Assembly (NCBI RefSeq): GCF_003585765.1
Contig: NZ_CP021235.1
Location: 2,542,001 to 2,606,000 of the forward strand
Length of the DNA: 64,000 bases
DNA from: Pontibacter actiniarum
GTDB lineage: Bacteria > Bacteroidota > Bacteroidia > Cytophagales > Hymenobacteraceae
Direction of reading: 5' to 3'
Shown here: piece after piece, positions 9,108 through 17,352 of the stretch
How the letters are laid out: the number at the start of each line of letters is the position of its first letter
Numbering within the stretch: position 1 is the first letter of the stretch
Notes under the pieces: model-generated
What the model saw: the letters and a program-made list of their open reading frames with translations, nothing else
Told to the model about the DNA's origin: nothing
The model's database searches: none
Made by a program: the position numbers and the translations under genes

Positions 9108-9680
9108 TTAGTCGCGCAGGACCTCCTGGCTTCCGTCCGGCCTGATGCGCACAATACGCGACGGCGTGGTGGCCATGTCATCGTCCTGGCGCCAGTTTAC
9201 CACAAAGTCTACCCGCTTTTTTATCGTATCGCTTACGTCCGAGAAGGTTTTCGGCGACGCTTGCCCGCTAACGTTGGCAGAGGTGGAAACAATGGGCCTG
9301 TTAACCTGCCGGATAAGGCGATGGCAGAACTCATCGTTGGTTAGGCGAATGGCTACGGTGCCGTCCTCCGCCAGCACCTCTTGAGGCAGGTTCTGTGGGT
9401 TCGGGAAAACATAGGTGGTGGGCCTTTCCTGCCGCTCCAGCAGCTGGCCAAAGCCCTCTGGCAGCTGCTGCACGTAGCGCTGCAGCATCTCCTGGTCGGC
9501 TACCAGCAAAATCATGGCTTTCGACTCCTCCCGCTCCTTTATCTTAAAGATCTTACGAACGGCCTGCATGTTCTCCGCATCACAGCCGATGCCCCAAACT
9601 GTATCTGTGGGATACAGGATAACGTTTCCGAGCAGCAGTTCCTCTTCAGCTGCCTGTATTTCCTTTACTAACTGGCTCAT
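9108..9680 (-). CDS. tsaC: L-threonylcarbamoyladenylate synthase (YrdC/Sua5 family)
   Basis: A 190-residue single-domain YrdC protein. It shows ILYPTDTVWGIGCDAEN, the KIFKIKEREESKAMILLV segment that binds threonine/ATP, PTTYVFPNP, and the late motif PIVSTSANVSGQASP. It makes threonylcarbamoyl-AMP from threonine, bicarbonate and ATP, the first step of t6A formation at A37 of ANN-decoding tRNAs. The length matches TsaC rather than full Sua5, which has an extra C-terminal domain. It lies upstream of cca on the same strand, 165 bp away, so two tRNA maturation genes are neighbours; a hairpin between them suggests separate transcripts. Confidence 0.92.
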   Translation of the reverse strand: MSQLVKEIQAAEEELLLGNVILYPTDTVWGIGCDAENMQAVRKIFKIKEREESKAMILLVADQEMLQRYVQQLPEGFGQLLERQERPTTYVFPNPQNLPQEVLAEDGTVAIRLTNDEFCHRLIRQVNRPIVSTSANVSGQASPKTFSDVSDTIKKRVDFVVNWRQDDDMATTPSRIVRIRPDGSQEVLRD

Positions 9681-9776
9681 ATTTCTTGTTGTTAAACTGC
9701 TTCTCTGTTGGTTGCAAGCCGCTGGCCATCAGTGGCACAAAGCGCCGCGCGGTGCAACGCCCGCTTTTGGCGGCAG

Positions 9777-10178
9777 CTAGCGTATTTCCTGGGTTAGCTC
9801 AATCAGCACACCGTTCGCGCTCTTGGGGTGCACAAAGCAAACAAGCTTGTTGTCTGCGCCCTTCTTGGGCTGCTCGTTCAGCAGCGTAAAGCCCTCCCCT
9901 TTCAGGCGCTCCATCTCGGCCAGTATGTCTTCTACCTCAAAGGCAATATGATGAATGCCCTCGCCGCGCTTCTCAATAAACTTGCTGATGGCGCTCTCAG
10001 GGTTTACCCCCTCCAGCAGCTCAATCTTCGTCCCCCCTACTTTAAAAAAAGAAGTGTTCACCCCCTCTGAGGCCACATGCTCTGTTTTGTAGGGCTCCAC
10101 GCCCAGTAGTTTATGGTAAAGCGCGTTTGCTTCGCTGAAGTTCTTCACAGCAATCCCAATATGTTCTACGTTTTTCAT
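9777..10178 (-). CDS. mce: Methylmalonyl-CoA epimerase
   Basis: A 133-residue vicinal-oxygen-chelate protein. It begins MKNVEHIGIAVKNFSEANALYHKLLG, with the metal-binding His at residue 5, has GIHHIAFEVEDI with the second metal His, and ends SANGVLIELTQ with the metal Glu. It interconverts (R)- and (S)-methylmalonyl-CoA between propionyl-CoA carboxylase and methylmalonyl-CoA mutase. The size is usual for the family. It is divergent from iscS and upstream of tsaC (96 bp), with no other propionate genes nearby. Confidence 0.92.
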   Translation of the reverse strand: MKNVEHIGIAVKNFSEANALYHKLLGVEPYKTEHVASEGVNTSFFKVGGTKIELLEGVNPESAISKFIEKRGEGIHHIAFEVEDILAEMERLKGEGFTLLNEQPKKGADNKLVCFVHPKSANGVLIELTQEIR

Positions 10179-10294
10179 TTCAAATTTGTAATTAGTCTAA
10201 GTAAGCTTTTTTTGCTATTTTTGCATCGGATTCAAAACTAATAATTTCTTCAAACTGTTTAGTGAACAGGATAAAATACAGAAACTAAAGTTAT

Positions 10295-11509
10295 ATGCTA
10301 ACATTACCGATATACCTGGATAACAACGCTACTACGCCACTTGACCCACGTGTGTTGGAGGCCATGATGCCTTACATGACAAACATGTTCGGTAACGCTG
10401 CCTCCCGTAACCACGCTTTTGGCTGGCAGGCCGAAGAGGCCGTTGATTATGCCCGCGACCAGATCGCATCGCTGATCAATTGTTCTCCAAAGGAAATCAT
10501 TTTCACCTCAGGCGCTACAGAATCCGACAACCTGGCTATCAAAGGTGTGTTCGAGATGTATGCTTCCAAAGGTAACCACATTATCACGGCTACAACCGAG
10601 CACAAAGCTGTACTGGATACCTGCAAGCACATCGAAAAGATCGGCGGCAAGGTAACCTACCTGCAGGTAAACGACAAAGGTCTTATTGACCTGAAAGAGC
10701 TGGAAGAGGCTATCACGGATAAGACCATCCTCATCTCTATTATGTTTGCCAACAACGAGATCGGCGTTATCCAACCGGTTCGTGAAATCTCTGCGATCGC
10801 TAAAAAGCACGGTATCCTGTTCTTTACGGATGCAACGCAGGCAGTAGGCAAGATTCCTGTGGACGTTGAAGCAGACGGCATCGACCTGATGGCTTTCTCT
10901 GCCCACAAAATGTACGGCCCGAAAGGTGTTGGAGCCCTGTACGTGCGCCGCAAGAACCCACGTGTAAAGGTAACGGCCCAGATGGACGGCGGCGGACACG
11001 AGCGCGGCATGCGTTCGGGCACACTGAACGTACCGGGTATTGTTGGCTTAGGCAAAGCGGCCGAGATTGCGAAACAAGACATGGAGTCTGATACCAAGCG
11101 TATCGCCGCCATGCGCGACAGACTGGAGCGTGAACTGACAACAATTGAGGAGTCATACATCAACGGATCTACGGAGCACCGCCTGCCACACGTTTCTAAC
11201 ATCTCCTTTAAGTATGTAGAAGGCGAAGGTCTGATGATGGGCGTGAAAGACCTGGCGGTATCGTCTGGCTCTGCCTGTACGTCGGCTTCCCTGGAGCCGT
11301 CTTATGTACTGAAGGCCCTGGGCCTAAGCGATGACCTGGCACACTCCTCCCTGCGTTTCGGCCTGAGCCGCTTCACGACGGACGAGGAGATTGACTTCGC
11401 TATCGGCCACGTGAAAGAGGCTGTGGCCAAACTTCGCGACCTTTCTCCGCTGTGGGAAATGTTCAAGGAAGGCATCGACCTTAACTCTATTGAGTGGGCA
11501 GAACACTAA
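10295..11509 (+). CDS. iscS: Cysteine desulfurase IscS
   Basis: A 404-residue PLP enzyme of the class V aminotransferase fold. It shows [19 protein letters not shown] at the start, [15 protein letters not shown], the PLP-binding Lys205 in [12 protein letters not shown], and the mobile-loop catalytic Cys328 in [17 protein letters not shown]. This long loop marks the IscS (type I) group. It takes sulfur from cysteine as a persulfide and passes it to IscU. It is the first gene of an iscS-iscU-hypothetical-iscA run. A TATTTTTG box lies at 10216-10223, but I do not see a -33 element at the right spacing. No IscR gene is present here. Confidence 0.95.
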   Translation: MLTLPIYLDNNATTPLDPRVLEAMMPYMTNMFGNAASRNHAFGWQAEEAVDYARDQIASLINCSPKEIIFTSGATESDNLAIKGVFEMYASKGNHIITATTEHKAVLDTCKHIEKIGGKVTYLQVNDKGLIDLKELEEAITDKTILISIMFANNEIGVIQPVREISAIAKKHGILFFTDATQAVGKIPVDVEADGIDLMAFSAHKMYGPKGVGALYVRRKNPRVKVTAQMDGGGHERGMRSGTLNVPGIVGLGKAAEIAKQDMESDTKRIAAMRDRLERELTTIEESYINGSTEHRLPHVSNISFKYVEGEGLMMGVKDLAVSSGSACTSASLEPSYVLKALGLSDDLAHSSLRFGLSRFTTDEEIDFAIGHVKEAVAKLRDLSPLWEMFKEGIDLNSIEWAEH

Positions 11510-11515
11510 GACTTA

Positions 11516-11610
11516 ATGATGAATTAGGAATTATGAATTATGAATGGCTTCTGAACTGAAACATCATGATTTATAACTCCTAATTCAATTCATAATTAAT
11601 AATTCATCAT
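11516..11610. repeat. AT-rich inverted repeat between iscS and iscU
   Basis: The 119-bp gap is far more AT-rich than its surroundings and made of units such as GAATTATGAATTATGAAT. Arms 11516-11539 and 11587-11610 pair over 24 bp with two mismatches around a 47-bp centre. It contains no coding frame. Similar AATTATGAATT-rich intergenic elements are common in Bacteroidota genomes; whether it is mobile or affects iscS/iscU dosage is unknown. Confidence 0.7.
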
Positions 11611-11628
11611 TCGTAATTCTATATAGCC

Positions 11629-12042
11629 ATGGCTTATTCAGATAAAGTAATCGACCATTACACTAACCCGCGTAACGTGGGTACACTAGATAAAGCAAAA
11701 AACAATGTTGGTACCGGCCTTGTTGGTGCCCCTGAGTGCGGCGACGTAATGCGCCTGCAAATTGAAGTAGACGAAAACCAGGTTATCACTGACGCCAAGT
11801 TCAAAACTTTCGGTTGTGGTTCTGCCATTGCCTCTTCTTCTCTGGCGACAGAGTGGCTGAAGGGAAAAACGGTAGACGAGGCGCTTGCCATCGACAACAT
11901 GGCGATTGTGGAAGAGCTGGCCCTGCCGCCGGTTAAAATCCACTGCTCTGTACTTGCCGAAGATGCTATTAAAACAGCCATCAACGACTACAGAGTAAAG
12001 AACGGCCTCCCAGAGCTGGAGATGCCTAAGTCTCACCACTAA
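11629..12042 (+). CDS. iscU: Fe-S cluster assembly scaffold IscU
   Basis: A 137-residue IscU. The start MAYSDKVIDHYTNPRNVGTL is the IscU signature. Three conserved cluster-ligating cysteines are at 37 (APECGD), 63 (FGCGSAIAS) and 106 (KIHCSVLAE), with the Asp39 next to the first Cys and the LPPVK motif at 99-103 recognised by HscA-type chaperones. It builds [2Fe-2S] clusters with sulfur from IscS. No hscA/hscB/fdx genes follow in this locus. Confidence 0.96.
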   Translation: MAYSDKVIDHYTNPRNVGTLDKAKNNVGTGLVGAPECGDVMRLQIEVDENQVITDAKFKTFGCGSAIASSSLATEWLKGKTVDEALAIDNMAIVEELALPPVKIHCSVLAEDAIKTAINDYRVKNGLPELEMPKSHH

Positions 12043-12056
12043 GAAACCCAGACTCT

Positions 12057-12464
12057 ATGGAGTCAAATACGGATGTGCACGTAGAGAGTGCACGTATTCA
12101 AAAGCAGATTGAGCACCACTTAGGTATAAGTGGGACCAGTCTGCTTTTTGAATTCAGGCAGCTTGACAACAAGCTGCGCCTCGACCTGATTACAGTGAAC
12201 CCACGCCACCAGCAGTCCTTCCTGTTTCACTCCGAAGTAGGCTACGACCGCGTGGATGTGCTGCGCAAAATGCTGGAATACGTGAAGAGCTACCGCGACA
12301 TGGAAAGCTCCTACACGGTACAGTGGATGTCCAGAAACGATAAGGAGCTGAACACCTCTTACTTCCGGGCACGTAGCATGTATGAGGCGCTGGATAAATT
12401 ATACTATGGCCGAGACATGAACACTATAACTGTTTTCAGTGTTGTAATGAATCCTGTCTCCTAA
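12057..12464 (+). CDS. Conserved-looking hypothetical protein inside the isc gene run
   Basis: A 135-residue soluble protein of unknown function, 14 bp after iscU and 11 bp before iscA, so very likely co-transcribed. It has no signal peptide and no cysteine, so it does not look like a cluster carrier. Visible pieces are a likely helix (SARIQKQIEHHLGISG), beta strands (SLLFEFRQLDNKLRLDLITV), a helix (RVDVLRKMLEYVKSYR), a strand (YTVQWM) and a final helix (RARSMYEALDKLYYG). The compact alpha/beta pattern could be a partner or regulator of the assembly proteins; that is inference from context only. Confidence 0.75.
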   Translation: MESNTDVHVESARIQKQIEHHLGISGTSLLFEFRQLDNKLRLDLITVNPRHQQSFLFHSEVGYDRVDVLRKMLEYVKSYRDMESSYTVQWMSRNDKELNTSYFRARSMYEALDKLYYGRDMNTITVFSVVMNPVS

Positions 12465-12475
12465 AATAAACGATT

Positions 12476-12802
12476 ATGATCACAGTTTCAGACAAAGCAA
12501 AAGAGAAGGTAATAAAGCTGAAGCAGGATGCCCAGCTCGATGACTCATACCGCTTGCGTGCATCTGTTGCGGGTGGTGGCTGCTCCGGTCTTTCCTACAA
12601 CCTCGACTTTGACGACGAGGTAAAACCGATGGACCAGGAGTTTGAGGACAAAGGCGTAAAGGTGGTCGTAGACATGAAGAGCTTCCTGTACCTGGCAGGC
12701 ACAGAACTGGATTTCTCTGATGGCCTGAACGGAAAGGGCTTCTTCTTTAACAACCCCAATGCCTCCCGCACCTGCGGCTGCGGCGACAGCTTCTCTGTTT
12801 AA
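12476..12802 (+). CDS. iscA: Fe-S assembly A-type carrier (IscA/HesB family)
   Basis: A 108-residue A-type carrier. The three conserved cysteines are Cys36 in GGGCSGLSYNL and Cys100/Cys102 in TCGCGDSFSV, the usual C-x(60s)-C-G-C pattern. It begins MITVSDKAKEKVIKL. It accepts clusters from IscU and hands them to apo-proteins. It is last in the isc run and is followed by a strong terminator 22 bp downstream. Confidence 0.94.
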   Translation: MITVSDKAKEKVIKLKQDAQLDDSYRLRASVAGGGCSGLSYNLDFDDEVKPMDQEFEDKGVKVVVDMKSFLYLAGTELDFSDGLNGKGFFFNNPNASRTCGCGDSFSV

Positions 12803-12824
12803 TTCAGAAGAAATATCAAAAAGC

Positions 12825-12860
12825 AAAAAAGGCTCTGCTATCAACAGCAGAGCCTTTTTT
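12825..12860 (+). terminator. Strong intrinsic terminator of the isc run
   Basis: Perfect 15-bp arms at 12825-12839 and 12846-12860 with a 6-base loop. The stem core is GGCTCTGCT and the 3' arm ends in TTTTTT; the A-run on the other side makes it usable from both strands. Confidence 0.85.
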
Positions 12861-12913
12861 GTGCCTGCCGGTGAAGCAGCAGAGCTCATTTCTCAAGTTA
12901 TTCCTGTTAAGGC

Positions 12914-12957
12914 CCTACGTGCCCCCGCTCCGTATACACAAAGCGGGGCCACGTAGG
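12914..12957 (-). terminator. Long hairpin downstream of the T9SS cargo gene
   Basis: Arms 12914-12929 and 12942-12957 pair over 16 bp with one mismatch. It lies 17 bp past the stop of the minus-strand gene at 12974. No T-run follows, so it may end or protect that transcript rather than act as a classical terminator. Confidence 0.45.
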
Positions 12958-12973
12958 TTCTACTGCCGCTACG

Positions 12974-14257
12974 CTACCGTTTTCTAAAGCGGCTCGTATA
13001 GCGTTTTCCCTGCTCGTCCAGCAGGACCAGTACATAGGTGCCGCTGCTCAGGCTACTGACGTTGAGGCTGTGCTGAGGCAAATTACTCTGTAGCTGCTGC
13101 GCATACAGCTGTTTCCCCATCACATCAATCACCAGCGCCTGCCGAAGCCTTGCGTCAGCGGAAACCACCAGGTCTCCTGCCGTTATGGTCGGGAATACTT
13201 TTAGCCCCTGCGCCACCGCCCGCAACACGGAAACCACAGCGGAGTAAGTATAGCTCTCATCTTCGTCTACCTGCTTTAGCCTGTAGTATGAAGTACCGGG
13301 CAAGGGCACCTCGTCCAGGAAAGTATAGCTGGTTACCTGCATGGTTGTACCCTGGCCCGTGAGTTGCCCAACACCTTCGAAAGACTTCCCGTCGGGGCTG
13401 CGCTCCACAATAAAATGACTGTTGCGGTCTTCGCTGGCGGTTAGCCACTGCAGCTCCACCTGGTTTCCTTTTGCTCTGGCTTTGAAACTCGCCAGCTCCA
13501 CAGGCAACGGAACAGGGCTTTCCACACTTTCTTCATGCCACAGCACCGTCACGTCATCTACGGCAAGCCCGTGGTCAGCCTCCACTTCGTCCGCATCCTT
13601 CCAGCGAAGCATCAGAAAGTGCCCGGCCGGCACCTCCACCTGCAGGAAGGCCTCCAGCATACGCCGGTTCTCCGCCGCATTCCCATTGATGGGGCCACCG
13701 GATAATTGATACTTCGGCCCATAGAACTTCAGCTCCGGTACCTCTGTCCATCCTTTATCAGAAGAGGGAGAAGTATTAAAGCCAGACACGTCGCTGCTGA
13801 CGGCGTACCAGAAGGAAAGCACGTGCTGGCCAGCTGTAATATTCGAAATGCGCCACTGCTCGCCTGTGTACCCCACCTCCACAGACTTGATTGTGCTCCC
13901 TGTGTTGTTCTGAAGAAGCAGGTTGTACGTGAACTGGCCTGCCGGAGAAGAAGCGATGGAACCTAAGGCCCTGTCAGGGGAGTTGGTCGCACCGTAACTG
14001 TAAAGGCCCCCGGTGTTGGCCTGGCCAGTGTTTGCCGTAAAGGTAGAGTCGGCTTTGGTACGGAATACTGCCCAGCCTGGCAGATAGTAACTGCCGCTCT
14101 TCCAGAAACTGGTGCCGGCGGCAGGCAGCGCTTCAAAATTCTGGGAATAAAGGTTTTGACGGGGCTCCATGCTCACCTGCGCTTCCGCAGCCCCTGCCAT
14201 CAGGAGCATACTGCACAGCGTTAGAGTAAGGTGAATGAAAGTAGATGTTGTTTTCAT
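12974..14257 (-). CDS. Secreted protein with type IX secretion type A sorting domain
   Basis: A 427-residue exported protein. The signal peptide ends AEA-QVSME. Residues about 30-250 form a beta-sandwich-like domain resembling carbohydrate-binding or jelly-roll domains (YSQNFEALPAAGTSFW, WRISNITAGQHVLSFWYAVS, GLAVDDVTVLW). A fibronectin-like strand set follows (PLPVELASFKARAKGNQVELQWLTASE), and the last 80 residues form the type A sorting tail (LKVFPTITAGDLVV, QALVIDVMGKQLYAQQ, GTYVLVLLDEQGKRYTSRFRK). It is cargo for type IX secretion, exported to the cell surface or medium. No enzymatic motif is seen; adhesion or polysaccharide binding is a guess. It is divergent from the catalase gene. Confidence 0.85.
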   Translation of the reverse strand: MKTTSTFIHLTLTLCSMLLMAGAAEAQVSMEPRQNLYSQNFEALPAAGTSFWKSGSYYLPGWAVFRTKADSTFTANTGQANTGGLYSYGATNSPDRALGSIASSPAGQFTYNLLLQNNTGSTIKSVEVGYTGEQWRISNITAGQHVLSFWYAVSSDVSGFNTSPSSDKGWTEVPELKFYGPKYQLSGGPINGNAAENRRMLEAFLQVEVPAGHFLMLRWKDADEVEADHGLAVDDVTVLWHEESVESPVPLPVELASFKARAKGNQVELQWLTASEDRNSHFIVERSPDGKSFEGVGQLTGQGTTMQVTSYTFLDEVPLPGTSYYRLKQVDEDESYTYSAVVSVLRAVAQGLKVFPTITAGDLVVSADARLRQALVIDVMGKQLYAQQLQSNLPQHSLNVSSLSSGTYVLVLLDEQGKRYTSRFRKR

Positions 14258-14338
14258 TGAACTGGGTTGATGTGTAAGTCTCTATAAACTAACCTATAAC
14301 ATATGTTGCAGAATAAGGTCCGAACCGCACCAATCACC

Positions 14339-14355
14339 TTATAGTTCAACTATAA
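14339..14355. promoter_or_regulatory. 17-bp perfect palindrome, possible operator
   Basis: TTATAGTT-C-AACTATAA is a perfect palindrome 82 bp upstream of the cargo gene start and 260 bp upstream of katA. The outer TTATA...TATAA resembles Fur/PerR-type boxes (TTATAATnATTATAA), but it is two bases longer and the inner bases differ. Confidence 0.4.
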
Positions 14356-14551
14356 AATGGAAATTCACCTTTAGTCTATAAAATAGGTATAAATACAGAC
14401 CTCTCTCCTTTCGAGGCTAACTGCACATCGGCCTAAACAGAATCCACAAGAACACTGGTAAACTTCACGTACATCCTGTCCGCAACTTCTATCAACACCT
14501 AGCATATTTTCACATCATAGTATAAAACTATGAATTCATAAAATCAATTGA

Positions 14552-14583
14552 TTTGATTTATAACCACCGCCTCGGTACTTTTG
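14552..14583 (+). promoter_or_regulatory. Promoter of katA
   Basis: TTTG at 14552-14555, 20 bases, then TACTTTTG at 14576-14583. This matches TTTG-N19-21-TAnnTTTG closely and lies 31 bp upstream of the catalase ATG. Confidence 0.7.
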
Positions 14584-14614
14584 AGGCATCATTAAAAGCA
14601 AAACTAACCTGACC

Positions 14615-16123
14615 ATGAGCGATCAAGAAAAGAACACCCGACTTACCACAGCTTCCGGAACACCATATTACGAGCACGAGGACAGCCAGACAGCCGGCCC
14701 GCGTGGCCCTATATTGCTGCAGGACTTTATACTACACGAAAAGCTGGCTCACTTTAACCGTGAGCGCATACCTGAACGTGTAGTGCATGCCAAAGGCTCC
14801 GGGGCGTATGGCACGTTTACCGTTACCCACGACATTACCCGCTACACCCGCGCAAAGGTGTTCAGCGAAGTAGGGAAAGAGACACGTGTGTTCCTTCGCT
14901 TTTCTACAGTTGGTGGCGAAAAAGGCAGTGCAGACAGCGAGCGTGACCCGCGCGGCTTCGCCCTTAAGTTCTATACAGAGGACGGAAACTGGGACCTGGT
15001 AGGCAACAATACGCCGGTGTTCTTCATAAAAGACCCAAAGAAGTTCCCGGACTTTATCCATACCCAAAAGCGCGACCCTTACACCAACTGTAAGAGCGCT
15101 ACCATGATGTGGGACTTCTGGAGCCTTAACCCGGAAAGCCTTCACCAGGTGCTTATCCTGATGAGTGACCGCGGCACCCCGATTTCGTACCGCCACATGC
15201 ACGGGTTCGGTAGCCACACGTTCTCGTTCATCAACGCAGAGAATGAGCGCCATTACGTAAAGTTCCACTTCAAGACGCTGCAGGGCATCAAGAACTTTAC
15301 TGACGAAGAAGCGACGCGCATGAAAGGGCTGGACCCTGACCAGGCGCAGCGCGACCTGGTGGAGTCTATCGACAAGGGTGACTTCCCTCGTTGGGCGGTA
15401 AAAGTGCAGATCATGACGGAAGCGGAGGCCGCTACCTACAAGTGGAACCCATTTGACGTAACAAAGGTGTGGTCGCAAAAAGACTTTCCGCTGCTGGATG
15501 TGGGGGTACTGGAGCTGAATGAAAACCCGGACAACTACTTTGCACACGTGGAACAGGTTGCCTTTGCCCCTGCACATATCGTGGATGGCATCTCGTTCTC
15601 ACCGGACAGAATGCTACAAGGACGAATTCTGGGCTACCCGGATGCGCAGCGTTACCGTTTAGGGGCCAACTACGAGCAAATCCCTGTTAACAGGTGCCCG
15701 TTTGCCACAAACAACTACCAGCGCGACGGCGGCATGCGCGTGGACGGAAACGGCGGCAGCAAACCAAACTACTACCCGAACAGCTTCGATAACATCTACG
15801 CTGACGAGAAGTATAAGCAGCCGGCCGAGAACCTGGGCCAAAATGTGGTGGCAGACTGGTACGACCGCAACAGCGAAGGCGAGAATGACCACTATACCCA
15901 GCCCGGTGACCTGTTCAGGTTAATGACGCCAGAGGAAAAGCAAAACACCATCAGCAATATTGTAGGTGCGATGCAGGGCATCTCCGGTGAGAAACGAGAC
16001 CTGATCATTAACCGCCAGCTGTGCCACTTCTTCCGTGCCGACATCAGCCTTGGCCTTGGCGTAGCGCAGGGTTTAGGCGTAGATATAACACAGCACGCCA
16101 CAGGCACCATACATACCAACTAA
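14615..16123 (+). CDS. katA: Catalase (small-subunit, monofunctional haem type)
   Basis: A 502-residue clade 3 catalase. The distal His is in [18 protein letters not shown], the Asn and neighbours in [12 protein letters not shown], and the haem-ligand Tyr in the R-x-x-x-Y stretch [23 protein letters not shown]-binding-type residues are expected from [16 protein letters not shown]. It degrades hydrogen peroxide in the cytoplasm. Length is normal and no residue is obviously missing. It has its own promoter and a terminator, so it is a single-gene unit. Confidence 0.96.
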   Translation: MSDQEKNTRLTTASGTPYYEHEDSQTAGPRGPILLQDFILHEKLAHFNRERIPERVVHAKGSGAYGTFTVTHDITRYTRAKVFSEVGKETRVFLRFSTVGGEKGSADSERDPRGFALKFYTEDGNWDLVGNNTPVFFIKDPKKFPDFIHTQKRDPYTNCKSATMMWDFWSLNPESLHQVLILMSDRGTPISYRHMHGFGSHTFSFINAENERHYVKFHFKTLQGIKNFTDEEATRMKGLDPDQAQRDLVESIDKGDFPRWAVKVQIMTEAEAATYKWNPFDVTKVWSQKDFPLLDVGVLELNENPDNYFAHVEQVAFAPAHIVDGISFSPDRMLQGRILGYPDAQRYRLGANYEQIPVNRCPFATNNYQRDGGMRVDGNGGSKPNYYPNSFDNIYADEKYKQPAENLGQNVVADWYDRNSEGENDHYTQPGDLFRLMTPEEKQNTISNIVGAMQGISGEKRDLIINRQLCHFFRADISLGLGVAQGLGVDITQHATGTIHTN

Positions 16124-16155
16124 GAAGTAAAATTGTAACGTGTAGTATATTGGGA

Positions 16156-16190
16156 ACAGAAGTGCCGGCTATGCCGGCACTTCTGTTTTT
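16156..16190 (+). terminator. Intrinsic terminator of katA
   Basis: A perfect hairpin built on AGTGCCGGC / GCCGGCACT around TAT, extended by ACAGA/TCTGT on the outside and followed by a T-run at 16186-16190. It stands 32 bp after the katA stop. Confidence 0.85.
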
Positions 16191-16334
16191 GTTTAAGCCT
16201 GTTTATAGCTCCGCCTGCTGCGCATCACCTCTACAAACCTGCCTCCCCTGCCAGAGCTCCTTTACCATGCCCCCTTCCGAAGAGCCGGGCAGCAGGAACT
16301 ATTAAGGGCGGCAAATTGTACTTATTACTAATAC

Positions 16335-16359
16335 ATGAATACATGTTCATATATCTTTG
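16335..16359 (+). promoter_or_regulatory. Likely ArsR-type operator overlapping a -7 box
   Basis: ATGAA-TACATG-TTCAT at 16335-16350 is an inverted repeat of the shape bound by ArsR/SmtB proteins. It directly precedes TATCTTTG at 16352-16359, a -7 box. Binding there would block transcription of the ArsR gene that starts at 16380, so autorepression is likely. Confidence 0.6.
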
Positions 16360-16379
16360 CAGCTTAATATTCCATCACA

Positions 16380-16685
16380 ATGAGTACGTTGAAAGTACGG
16401 GTTGATCAGAAGAAGTTGGATAGAGCGGCCTATGTGCTCAAGTGTGTGGCTCACCCGGTACGCATCAGCATCATCGACCTGCTGGACCAGCGGGAGCGCC
16501 TTACGGTGAGCCAGCTACAGGAGGTGCTGCAGGTAGAGCAGTCGCTGCTCTCGCACCACCTCACCAACATGCGCGATAAAGGCATTGTATACACACAGCG
16601 GGAAGGCAAAAACGTATACTATTTTCTGACAGACAACACTATTACAGACATTATCGGGTGCATCAATGGCTGCAAGCTGTTTTAG
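16380..16685 (+). CDS. ArsR/SmtB family transcriptional regulator
   Basis: A 101-residue winged-helix repressor: LKCVAHPVRISIIDLL, the recognition helix VSQLQEVLQVEQSLLSHHLTNMRDKGIV and the wing REGKNVYYFL. The classical metal site ELCVCDL in the DNA-reading helix is absent. Instead there is Cys22 at the start of the second helix and Cys94 plus Cys98 in the last helix (CINGCKLF), which could form a metal or thiol-redox sensing site between helices. The rhodanese gene 111 bp downstream suggests a link with sulfur or persulfide stress; this is inference. Confidence 0.88.
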   Translation: MSTLKVRVDQKKLDRAAYVLKCVAHPVRISIIDLLDQRERLTVSQLQEVLQVEQSLLSHHLTNMRDKGIVYTQREGKNVYYFLTDNTITDIIGCINGCKLF

Positions 16686-16796
16686 AGGCAGCCCTATGGG
16701 CCTGCATAAACGCCTCTGTAAGCGCGAAGCAAAAGTAAATACCCAAATTTTTTGTACCTTCCGTGGTTATTCACCTTTACCAGGAGCAACACCGCC

Positions 16797-17204
16797 ATGA
16801 AAAAGATAGCATTAAGTATAGCCGCAGGAATCATGCTTTTCGGATGCGCCACCGCGCAGCAACAAGGCCCTGCTGAGGTTAAAAACCTGACGCCGGACGA
16901 GTTTAAGGAGCAGAAAATGAACTCCAGAGCAGTTCTGATTGATGTGCGCACACCCGAAGAGTATGCCACGGGCCACCTGGATGGTGCTGTGAACTCAGAC
17001 TACCGGGGCGGTGACTTTGCCGGCGACCTGCAGCGCTGGGACAAGGACAAGGTGTACTACCTCTACTGCGCCACCGGTAACCGGAGCAGCAAGGCCGCAG
17101 AGCTGCTAAAGGAAGCGGGGTTCAAGCACATCTATAATATCGGCGGCTTTCAGACGCTAAAGGAGTCCGGCTTGCCCACTACAACGGAGGCAGACCAGCA
17201 GTAA
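16797..17204 (+). CDS. Rhodanese-domain lipoprotein
   Basis: A 135-residue protein: lipoprotein signal MKKIALSIAAGIMLFGC (Cys17), then one rhodanese domain. The cradle shows LIDVRTPEEYATGHLDGAVN and the active-site loop YLYCATGNRSSKAAELL, with the catalytic Cys followed by ATGNRS. A periplasmic or membrane-anchored sulfurtransferase that carries sulfane sulfur on the Cys. The start at 16797 is chosen because the longer frame to 16752 would hide the signal peptide. It follows the ArsR gene on the same strand and may share its control. Confidence 0.88.
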   Translation: MKKIALSIAAGIMLFGCATAQQQGPAEVKNLTPDEFKEQKMNSRAVLIDVRTPEEYATGHLDGAVNSDYRGGDFAGDLQRWDKDKVYYLYCATGNRSSKAAELLKEAGFKHIYNIGGFQTLKESGLPTTTEADQQ

Positions 17205-17245
17205 AGCTATACAGGCAGCTAGCGCTCCTAACAAGGATACGTGCC

Positions 17246-17271
17246 AGGCGAGAAGCATGAGCTTCTCGCCT
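17246..17271 (+). terminator. Hairpin after the rhodanese gene
   Basis: Perfect 11-bp arms at 17246-17256 and 17261-17271 around ATGA, 42 bp after the stop. The following bases are GCGGG, not a T-run, so termination would be weak or factor-dependent. Confidence 0.5.
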
Positions 17272-17296
17272 GCGGGATGAAATAATCCTAAATTTC

Positions 17297-17328
17297 TTGC
17301 AATATCCCTATATCATGATGTATCTTTA
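17297..17328 (+). promoter_or_regulatory. Possible promoter of sbcD
   Basis: TTG at 17297-17299, 21 bases, then TATCTTTA at 17321-17328, one base off TAnnTTTG. It lies 24 bp before the sbcD ATG. Confidence 0.45.
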
Positions 17329-17352
17329 ATCGGGATTTGGAGAAGAAGAACT

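Larger units (their letters stand above)
14258..14614. other. Intergenic region between T9SS cargo gene and katA
   Basis: A 357-bp AT-rich divergent gap with no coding frame. It holds a 17-bp perfect palindrome (14339-14355) nearer the cargo gene and a good promoter (14552-14583) before katA. Nothing else was recognised. Confidence 0.6.

Noticed and set aside
11516..11610. iscS-iscU spacer as a small coding gene
   Set aside because: It is AT-rich with repeats and stops in all frames.
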